Positions 53,401-61,516 of a DNA stretch of 64,000 nt are shown one piece after another. Source of the stretch: Turritopsis dohrnii (lineage: Eukaryota > Cnidaria > Hydrozoa > Anthoathecata > Oceaniidae); the NCBI GenBank assembly GCA_027922465.2, contig BQMF02000296.1:248001-312000 (forward strand), in the 5' to 3' direction. A program made the translations under genes and the position numbers. Each line of letters opens with the position of its first letter. The stretch's first letter is position 1. Below the pieces are notes generated by a model. The model did no database searches. It was given only the letters and a program-made list of their open reading frames with translations, and was not told the DNA's origin.

Positions 53401-55654
53401 ATGGTGTTCTTCCATCTTGCTTGCATTCTTGCTGAATTGCACTTGAAATAAAATTTGTCCTTGTAAAAATTGTACAGCTGGTGGTCTGTTTAACCTTGAT
53501 ATTGTACTTTCCCAAACAACAACTCTACCTGCTTTGTGAGTGGCACCACCAATGATCTCTCTTTTTTTGTCATAACTGAAATAAGAAAAAGAAATAAGAG
53601 AAAGAGTCACATGGTGTATATAACAATTTCACATAAATCAGTTCATGAATTCAAAGGCATTACTAACAGGAATAGCTCTCCGTAATAATTTTTTTTCCAA
53701 AACTCGTTGACAAAAACCATTACAGAATAATCCCCTTCTTCTGTGCTATCAACAGATACTCTTGTATGGTCACCTCGTCTGATGACTTTACCAAACACTC
53801 TACAATTACAGAAAAAGTTTTAGAAAACCTGGAAACCATGAAGGCTTACAGCTTTCATCCAACTAAAAGATAAGAATAAAATGAGAAACTATGAAGGCTA
53901 AACAAAAGTCCCTGAATTTAAGGTTTCGATTTATTTTTCCATTTTTGATATGAAGAGCAGATAATCAAATTTTTACTTGTAAGGATAGTAATGAATGTCT
54001 TCCTTTGATGTGTAACTGACAACTTGCATCAGCCTTTTGCAAAGTTTTGTTTTGCTGAACGCAACGGGATCTTGATTGTTTATCCAAGGTGTGTTATCGT
54101 AAGTTCTCTAATCAAATAATCAAACATAAAATTGAATTCTTTAATTCTTTTAGGAATTTCAAATCATAACACATAGTATTCATTTTGATACACATATAAT
54201 TTGAACAAACATAGAACAAATAATTGAATACAATACATAGGGGAAGGGACATAATTATTTATTTACTTATTTATTCATTCTGGAATATTTATACAGGATA
54301 AAATGCTGCAGCGTATGGGACACTTATCAATGTATGTCCTGTAATATGCATCCAAGCACATTTTCGGTTACTACCGTTTTAGGTAGAGAAGATTGAGTTA
54401 TACAGTCCTGGGCAGAGCCTGGTTTCATATTCTTTCTTAGATGAAAAGATGAATTTGTATAACAAAAGAAATTTCAAAATTACCTTAGCAAAGACGGTTG
54501 TTCCCCGAACATTTGGTGAATAATGGCTTAATTTACCTAATTTACCCAATTTATCTTGCCAATTGAATATTTAAGTTGAGCATGTTTTGTTTCATATAAA
54601 TAATTGAGTATGTTTTTAAGTCCCTCCCCTGTACTAGCAAAATTAATTTTTCATTTCCTAGTTTGAATATTATTCTCAAAAAAAGATCGAGATCGGTTTT
54701 AAACTGTGGTTGTAGCTATGTCTTTTTGTTGTATTATAATTTAAATTGAACCTTTGCAGTCCCAGGGAGCTATAACTGACCTGCAGAAGATCGCGACACG
54801 TCTTTCGTTGTTGTTTACTCTCTCAAAACATGTTTAAAGAGTGAACGAATGTTTAATTGACAATGAATGATTGAGTTTCTAAACTCAATTCAACTCAAAC
54901 TCAACTCAATTCAAGATTGACAGTTGGAAAGTGCTTGGAAAAATCCCTGTGTGCAAAATTATATGATTTTCTTTCAAGCCATATATACTATATATACCTG
55001 TTTGTTGAAAGCTTCAGCATCATAATTGTTGAAAAGCCAGGCATCATTATCAAATGTCAAATATGTTTTAATGAGAAGTTGATATTTAGCAGGAATGATA
55101 CCATCAAAAATTGCATAAGGACGTCCATCAGGTGTTTTTCGATGTAACAGCAAATGTTTGCTGATGTTGAATTTCTAAAATAATAAAAACGCAGCAAATG
55201 AAATCAAGTCTGTTTTTTAAAATAAAGAAATCTGATTATTAATCTAGCGAAATCACTAGATCATTTATCAAGTGAAATTAACACAACATTGGGTCTCAAC
55301 ATGGCAGCTAAAATTAAAAAAAAAAGATTCAAATGTGAGTTTGAATTTGAAATTGTGTAATGGAAACAGGATTAATTGCAAACATCAAAGATCAACATGA
55401 TTATAATACTGAAAATAACATTTTTCCCTGTTTCCCTGTTTATGTTGGGTATGAAGGAGAGTGAAATGTGTGGTTCAGTGTTTTTCCTAGATCAATATGT
55501 TGAAGATACTATGTACATTGCTTGATTGTTCAGGTACTGTTTGTCCAACTTTGATTGAGTTTGCTGTACCATCAACTATTATGTCTTCTTTTTGGCATAC
55601 AATTAACCTTGCCAAAAACATGGCAAGTACACTATGTATATGATACTTCTTCAT
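50426..55654 (-). CDS. Secreted protein with tandem Fe(II)/2OG oxygenase domains
   Basis: Ten exons (minus): 55517-55654, 54998-55174, 53977-54107, 53668-53799, 53377-53575, 51822-52133, 51361-51619, 51005-51253, 50874-50939, 50426-50667. All are phase-compatible, summing to 1905 bases (634 residues). Start MKKYHIHSVLAMFLARLIVC predicts a signal peptide. Residues about 70-258 and 266-470 are two related prolyl-4-hydroxylase-like domains. The second keeps the iron and 2-oxoglutarate ligands: H393 and D395 in TRIHGDVSYY, H454 in NIPHSARPP, R467 in GARLTFVTK. The first aligns (DHTRVSVDS, STISRLNRPP, GQILFQVQF) but has Ser, Arg and Ile for the two His and the Arg; only the Asp remains. So domain 1 is probably inactive. 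A charged C-terminal helical tail follows. The family hydroxylates proline or lysine in the ER; the substrate here is unknown. The first donor (GTACAT) is the weakest border. Confidence 0.82.
50707..50830. mobile_element. 124-bp CCTTATCGG-type MITE in the last intron of the oxygenase gene
   Basis: The ends are CCTTATCGGTAAAAAATC and GAATTTTTTACCGATAAGG, TA-flanked (50705-50706, 50831-50832). CCGACGAA motifs repeat inside. It is the shortest full copy of the family also seen at 5504-6617. Confidence 0.8.
52406..53224. mobile_element. TTAA-flanked MITE in the oxygenase gene intron
   Basis: Starts AGGGGCACTAAACTAAAAAA and ends TTTAGTTCCCCT. TTAA on both sides (52402-52405, 53225-53228). Long subterminal inverted similarity (ATTTTTCGAGTTTAG; TCATTTTTGAATTTTCAAAA-type). 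Homologous to the partial copy at 26580-27096. The TTAA target suggests mobilisation by a Kolobok- or piggyBac-type transposase. Confidence 0.75.
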
Positions 55655-55786
55655 ATTTTCTAGGAGAAAAATAATTCCAATTATAATTAGGAATGTTTGC
55701 AAAGTAACAGGCAAGATACTTTCAGAAGTTTAAGAAACTCAAAAAACAATTTAAGATACTAATACAAGAAATATAGATTTAACTAA

Positions 55787-56393
55787 AGGGCAATTTACAC
55801 GGTACGATTTTTGTCGTACACATTTGATGTATGATTTTGTTTACACGTTACAACACCCAGAAAAGAGAAATGATTTTTAATGAAAAAAATGGAGAGTGAT
55901 GAAGCTGATGTTTTGTGCGCGATATCAATATCCGCATCATTTTTAAATTAAGATAACACAAAAGCAAAAAAGAAACGTAAAACACGTTCAGAGTGGCCCA
56001 AGAAATGGTTACAAAGAAGAGATTTAAAAGGTCTCTTATACTCATTTTGTCACAGAACTTCGAAATGAGAAAGTTGCCATTATATATATACCAATTATTT
56101 GAGAATGATACCGAAGATGTCGATTTTTTGCTCTCTCTAATTCAAGAAGATATTGCTAAAAAGGATATGTTAATGAGAGATAAAAATATTTTGTTTTCTT
56201 CTCTTTTCTTTCACTATGATATGATTGGTTTATTTTCGTACGATGTCGTATGAATGTTGAATATGTTTAACTTTTTTTGTCGTGCACGACACCATAATAC
56301 GACACATTTTCATACGATTTTTTATGTTTACACAGTGCGATACGACCTGTATGACAAAAATCGTATGAAAAATCGTACCGTGTAAATTGCCCT
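55787..56393 (+). mobile_element. Harbinger MITE with transposase 5' stub
   Basis: The ends are AGGGCAATTTACACGGTACG and CGTACCGTGTAAATTGCCCT, TAA-flanked (55784-55786, 56394-56396). Inside on the plus strand is a decayed N-terminal part of a PIF/Harbinger transposase. It has a short start frame MESDEADVLCAIS at 55889, then after a stop KKKRKTRSEWPKKWLQRRDL, then in another frame TEDVDFLLSLIQEDIAKKDM. R-W-x-K-x-W-L-x-R-R and the following F-x-x-L-L-x-x-I-x-x-x-I-x-K-x-D pattern are typical of the start of HARBI1-like transposases. The catalytic core is deleted. Confidence 0.8.
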
Positions 56394-56396
56394 TAA

Positions 56397-57585
56397 GAGA
56401 TACCCAAAATTCTAGACATAGTAGTAAAAAAAAGGAAGATGATCATGACTAATTACGTATGGAAAACATGTGGCAGAATTTTGTCCCAGGCTCCTATAAT
56501 CTTTCTTTAGAAAACAAAACTGTGTATACAAAAACCAGACAGACAGCATACAAACATTAAAAACAACACAAAATATAAATCACAGCACAACCCACAACAA
56601 TATAGGTTGTGGCAAGAGTAAATGATAGCTGCTAGAATATAATATTCTCCACTTGCAAATTGTCATAAGGCTGCTAGCTGGTAATATCGACATAGCATAT
56701 CGCTAAATATATATTTTTCTAATATTTTTAAAATAAAAGAGCCAAAGGGAGTAATTTCAGAATTGTATCGAAAAATATTGAAAGTTGAAATAAATAATCT
56801 GCCATTAAAACAGTGTCTGATCTTAGCGGTGGCCCGACTGTTTGACAGTAAAAAATTGGTTTGTGCCACTAAAATTTTTGTGGTGGCCCGACTGGACAGG
56901 AGATAAAAAGTACATAAATTGTATTATAAGAATGTTTATGTTTGTCTTTGCGGTTTCTGCTTTTTTTCTATTTTGTAAGCATTTCTAAGCGTGTCCAAAT
57001 GAAATTTTAGAGTGTTATTGAATATCGGGCCATTAAAATTTCCTTCAGGCCACCAAAAATTCTAAAACCAATGATGTCAATGGCCCGGCATGACACCAAG
57101 ATAAAATCTTAAAATTAGATACTATAAAATGTTTCATTTCTTTTCACTCGGTACCTTTCGTCTCCTCAATTTTTACATGTTCGTGCCAATTATGATGCAA
57201 TAGAATCATTGATGTGTGATAAAGTTCAGCTGATTTCAAAGGTGGCGTAAGTCATTAAGTAACTATCATAAGTTCAACTAATAGAAAGAGTTACCTAAGA
57301 TTGAACCTCAATAGACTTATTTTATTAAAGAACGACAACTGAAATACTAATCAGACTTCTGAATAAATCTCTGCTGCAAGTTATCCCCCATTCAAGGCTA
57401 TGGGCACACCATACTTATTGTAGAATTGACAATTGACGGGCTGTGTGTGCTACTTTTATAATTCTTGCCTTTTTGACATATAGACGACACTTCATACTCC
57501 ATAGACGTTTCATATGCACTGGTTCAATAAATCTGTATAATCGGCATGAAGTGCTTGCATGGAAAAAATGAAGGCGATGAATATC
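56397..57585. other. No gene recognised; possible GTGGCCCGAC repeat
   Basis: Between 56828 and 57095 the motif GGTGGCCCGACTG occurs twice near the left, and inverse-like CGGGCCATT / CAGGCCACC and GGCCCGGC motifs occur to the right. This suggests a degraded inverted-repeat element, but its ends could not be fixed. Confidence 0.35.
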
Positions 57586-57609
57586 TTATTACACAAAATT
57601 AACATGAAA

Positions 57610-58519
57610 GTATCAAAGTATCAACACCATCATCCTTAATCTAAAAGAAACATTATCCTTGAACCAGTTACGCCTCCTTGAGCTGAACCAGGAAAGTGGA
57701 GCTTCATCTTGGCTAACAGCACTGCCTCTTGATTCTGAAGGATTTTACCTTAACAAACAATGTTTTCGAGATCTGCTTCGTATACGCTATGGGTGGCTGT
57801 TGCTAAGAACACCTGCATCATGTGAATGCGGTTCACCCTTCAACCTGGAACACGCTCTCTTGTGTAAAAAGGGAGGCTTTGTGTCGATGTGTCACAACAA
57901 CATCCCGATTTCACAGCAAAACTCCTACGAGAAGTATGTAGAGATATACAAACTGAACCCGTTCTACAGAAACTGGATGGGAGGGAACATATAGTTGAGA
58001 TGAAGTCAACAAATAAATTTGATGAAGCGAGACTCGATATCAAAGCAAGGGGATTTTGGGTAACAGGCCAACAGGCATTTTTCGACGTAAGGGTTTTCAA
58101 TCCAGTAGCCACAACGCTGCTACGAATTGAATGAGAAGGAGAAGAAACGAGAATATAATGCATGAATCTTAGAAGTTGAACACGGCTCCTTCACGCCCCT
58201 TGTCTTCTCTGCAACCGGTGGAGCTGGCCGCGAATGTAGAAAGTTCTACAGACGTTTGGCTGAAATGGTTTCAGAAAAACGAAACGCGAAATACTCAGAC
58301 ACTGTGACGTGGATCCTTCGCCACATGTTTTCATCTGGTGAAATCAGTACATATCTGTCTTAGAGGAAGTCGCTCAATTTTCCATAACAATGAAGAGGTC
58401 ATCGACCGAGCGTTTAGCGAAAAGCTCGCAAACATAAATCTTTAGTTCTGAGAAATCAATATTTTGTATTTTGTAATTAAATTGTATATCCAGTCTGTAT
58501 CGGTAACATTGGTATAAAA
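57610..58519 (+). mobile_element. 5'-truncated retrotransposon C-terminal fragment with 15-bp TSD
   Basis: Flanked by direct repeats AAAATTAACATGAAA at 57595-57609 and 58520-58534, a normal LINE-type target duplication. Coding relics on the plus strand: GASSWLTALPLDSEGF, a zinc-knuckle-like CECGSPFNLEHALLC, then after a frameshift near 57905 LREVCRDIQTEP and DEARLDIKARGFW..AFFDVRVFNP, and finally LEVEHGSFTPLVFSATGG. This set forms the conserved C-terminal region, possibly a nuclease domain, of a retrotransposon family common in invertebrates. Stops and shifts make it dead. The clade is not assignable because the RT domain is absent. Confidence 0.75.
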
Positions 58520-58711
58520 AAAATTAACATGAAAATTAATTAACACAGATTTTAAATATCTGGGCTAATTAAAACCGTGTTAATTTGTACCCTGCGTAAT
58601 TTAACCACCCATTAATTAATGTTTCGTGTTATATAATCCCCTTGTGATATTTTTGAAAGCAAATTGTTGAAATACAGTAAAAACGACAGGTGTTCTACTT
58701 TTTGTGACATA

Positions 58712-59359
58712 CCGTCTATCATCCTAACTTCGGACATCCTTCCAAACTTCGGACATAAAAAAAACATATCCGCAAAATACAAACCACATCAGTAAAAGTC
58801 CATACTGCACTGTCAATTAAACTAAATCTAAAACTTTTCATAACTAAACTTAACAAAAATGAAACACTTAAATTAGTCAACTGTACCCTTAGCATGTCAG
58901 TTAATTGACTTTTAAGAATTTAATGAGCCAAATTGTTGAGTTTTTCTTCAATATCTCTTCAAATAATATTTTGGCAAACATTTTATATTAACGGATAGAG
59001 CATGAAAAGCTCTTTCTTGTGATACAAAATTCACAATATTTTAGATACACACTGTACAAGTACAACGTCTGCTATAATTCTATTTTAAGTTGTTCGACAG
59101 GATTGCTATTGCAATCCCTTGAGGATGACGTTTATCGTTATTTTCAAATCACTTATTTTCTACACGCTTATAGCGCTTCACGCTTATTTATGCTTCACAC
59201 TGACTGTGCTTCAACACATTATTTCATAATCAGCTTTATCTAATATTTTAGTATTTATTGTGACTTGGGTTGATTGGTTATGTACGTTTCGTTTAACAGG
59301 TCTGTTTATTTAGCGTGTCCGAAGTTTGGAAGGATGTCCGCAGTTAGGACGATAGACGG
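58712..59359. mobile_element. TA-flanked MITE, CCGTCTATCATCCTAACTTC ends
   Basis: The left end CCGTCTATCATCCTAACTTC and the right end CAGTTAGGACGATAGACGG are inverse, followed on both sides by two GGACATCCTTCCAAACTTCG-like blocks. TA outside both ends (58710-58711, 59360-59361). A related left end (CTGTCAATGTTCCTAATTAC) is seen near 63132. No coding capacity. Confidence 0.85.
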
Positions 59360-59962
59360 TAGTAACCTTGACATATGTCAAAGTATCTACGAACACCTGA
59401 GTTCAGAAAAGGGAAAAGCCATCACAAAGGCTGGATGGAAGGCAGTGGGGATACGAGAGGCATCAAACAATGCAAGATTAAATGATAAGGGCTTGAACCA
59501 TTAGCATATAATCGTATTGCAGACATCAGCATGCACACTGCATTTAGTTTTCTTTCTTGTATTTTATTATATATTACGACTTTGGTAACTCCTGTAAACA
59601 TTGAAGCTTTTGATTTCCTTTCGTTATTCGAAAATACACCTTCCAAATCATTTAAAATAATCCAGAATCAGAAATACAAAAATCAAAATCCGCGTTTATT
59701 TTGATATCATTTAAAAATTTTGGTTTTAAGTAGGTTCACACACACAACGAATTTGAATTTCATCAAATCAATTTATAGCAAAAAAAACCACAAAAAGTAG
59801 CAACTTCAATACAATGTCATTCAATTGTTGTTTTTTCAGTGCCATCAGAAATGTTTCTCACTTGTAAAGATGAACTTTCGATTTTACCCATGTGTGTTTA
59901 CTTCCGTTCCGCTTGTCTCGATTAATCAAAAGATCAAAATATTCCAGACCTGAAATGAAAAG

Positions 59963-60055
59963 ATGGCGGTTCACGTTCACATGAGCCATGAAGTTGTCCC
60001 TGATGCTTTGCCATATGTAGATCAAGGCTACGATGACCCTGGTGTACGAGAAATG
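59963..60055 (+). CDS. BCAS2: First coding exon of BCAS2/SPF27 splicing factor
   Basis: A 31-codon exon from ATG to a donor (ATG|GTATGT) in phase 0. It encodes EVVPDALPYVDQGYDDPGVR, closely matching the strongly conserved start of BCAS2 (V-V-x-D-A-L-P-Y-x-D-Q-G-Y-x-x-P-G-V-R-E). BCAS2 is a core subunit of the PRP19/CDC5L (NTC) complex that activates the spliceosome in the nucleus. About 60 bases upstream there is ACTTCCGTTCCGC, an ETS-like site common in housekeeping promoters. The following exon (family motif VEEE-x-R-R-x-x-P-T-K) was not found in the remaining 3.9 kb. The rest therefore lies beyond the window or this is a relic; the intact donor and frame favour the former. Confidence 0.75.
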
Positions 60056-60907
60056 GTATGTTAATGCATTAAACCTTTTTTACAGTCACCAGTCAGTATT
60101 ACGAAGCCGTGTTGACAAAAGAAATCATTATCTTAAGGCTGTATGTAAAGCCGCCAAGAAAAAAAGGTCTGTGCTTGCTCTGGGTATTTTTTTGGGTACT
60201 AGTATCCCGCGTAAAACTTTCGTCAACCCATCGCCTCTATCGCGGACTCCTAAAGTTATCAGTTATCAGTTATCCCTATTGGTTCGAGAAATATTTCCCC
60301 CCAAAAAGGGGTTATAACACTCATCGCCTCCTTCCAAATCGATGCTATTGTTGTTGTTATTATTGCTACCACACCAATTACATTATTATCTTATAATTGC
60401 TTTGCGTTCAATTGGGGATACAATGGGGATACAATGCAATTCCCCTGTGATCATAAAAAAAGCTGACGTCACGCCACATGCTACAAATAATAATCGTGCA
60501 AAGGCTCTCGCCTCTACGTGACCAGAATCCATCGCATCGGTAAAATAATCGTAAAGAATTGCCTTGATATTATTTTCATTTCCTATTTAAATAGATCTGA
60601 TTGAATGATGACAAAATAGCATAGGAACCACTTAGAAACATTGCTGCAGCGAAAATTTGACACAGTAAATTTTTCTTATTAAGCTTTTTTCACATGCACG
60701 TAATTTTTGTCGTAAAGCTTCATTCACATACACGTAGTTTTTTAACGTTAACCTTCACGTCAAAAATGGACGTAAGGTACGTGAAGAAAACGTGAAGAAA
60801 TTTTCTTACGTAACGTTATGTTCACATGTACGTATGATTTTATTTTCACAATCACGTAAAAAAAGTTATGAGAAATTTGAAATCTATTTTCACAAAAAAT
60901 TTTCAAC

Positions 60908-61021
60908 ATGGCAGTCATTAACAAGCGTCGACTTTTAACTGTTGCGCTTCTTATTTTAAAAAGACGTCGTCGTAGAAGGAACATTAGGAATATTAGGGCT
61001 TTTTTAAGACAGAAAAGATGA
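60908..61021 (+). pseudogene. N-terminal stub of Harbinger transposase
   Basis: A 37-codon frame MAVINKRRLLTVALLILKRR followed by more Arg and ending in a stop. The hydrophobic helix followed by an Arg tract at the very N-terminus is characteristic of HARBI1-like transposases. The catalytic DDE domain is absent. It reads toward the Myb/MADF stub on the other strand, as expected if the centre of the element has been deleted. Confidence 0.6.
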
Positions 61022-61036
61022 ATATAGTAAAAAACA

Positions 61037-61192
61037 TTATTTGTTTTTACCATTCTCCAAATTCATGTCTCCTGCAACAGCATCCCATGCGTTTTTCTTC
61101 ACATCTTTTCTGTGAAATTCCTTGTGACTTTTGTCAAAAAGAACACTGTACTTTTGCACAATGACAGAAAGTTCTTCTTCATTGACAGCCAT
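61037..61192 (-). pseudogene. N-terminal stub of Harbinger Myb/MADF-like protein
   Basis: A 51-codon frame: MAVNEEELSVIVQKYSVLFD, then KSHKEFHRKDVKKNAWDAVA. The pattern V-x-K-Y-x-x-L-F/Y-D-K-S-H-x-x-F-x-x-K-D-x-x-x-x-A-W is that of a MADF/Myb-SANT-like DNA-binding domain, as found in the accessory protein that Harbinger transposons encode. Only the first two helices are present; a GT near the end could be a lost intron donor. Confidence 0.7.
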
Positions 61193-61516
61193 GTCGAAAA
61201 TAAAAATATAAAACTAGCGAGTTTTGATTTCAAAAGAACGCAATTAATAATTCGAACGTGAAATCGAACGCCGTGACGTAATTTTTTCTTCTTTTTCTTC
61301 ACGTTGCCCTTACGTCGAGTTTCTCGCGAACAAAAATTTTTGTTCGTGAGAAAACACGACGTAAGAGTTAACGTCATACGTAAGACTTAACGTCATTATG
61401 TGAATGATGTTCACATGCTCACGTAATGTTCACGTAAAAAAATTACGTAAGGTAAGAGAATGAATGAAATTTCGGCCTTACGTCAAAAAAATACGTGTAT
61501 GTGAATGAAGCTTTAA

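Larger units (their letters stand above)
57586..59710. mobile_element. CCTTATTACACG-type element, copy 2 (reverse, interrupted)
   Basis: Reverse-orientation relative of 36713-37524. Matching blocks are CTTATTACACAAAATTAAC at the left, CTGCGTAATTTAACCACCCATTAA (about 58593), AAAACGACAGGTGTTCTA (58680), CCTGAGTTCAGAAAAGGGAA (59397), and ATACACCTTCCAAATCATTT (59632) with the AATCCGCG block at 59688. Two insertions interrupt it: a retrotransposon fragment (57610-58519) and a TA MITE (58712-59359). The far right end with the terminal repeat is missing. Its inner frame near 59440 reads ITKAGWKAVGIREA, the kind of tail found in pogo-like transposases. Confidence 0.65.
60716..61513. mobile_element. 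Harbinger element keeping 5' stubs of both genes
   Basis: The left end is AGCTTCATTCACATACACGT and the right end ACGTGTATGTGAATGAAGCT(T), with TAA outside (60713-60715, 61514-61516, allowing one extra base at the right). ACGTAA motifs are repeated many times in both arms. Two convergent coding stubs lie inside, one resembling the start of a Harbinger transposase and one the start of its Myb/MADF-like partner. This suggests deletion of the middle of an autonomous two-gene element. A partial extra copy of the left terminus lies at 60679-60712. Confidence 0.8.
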
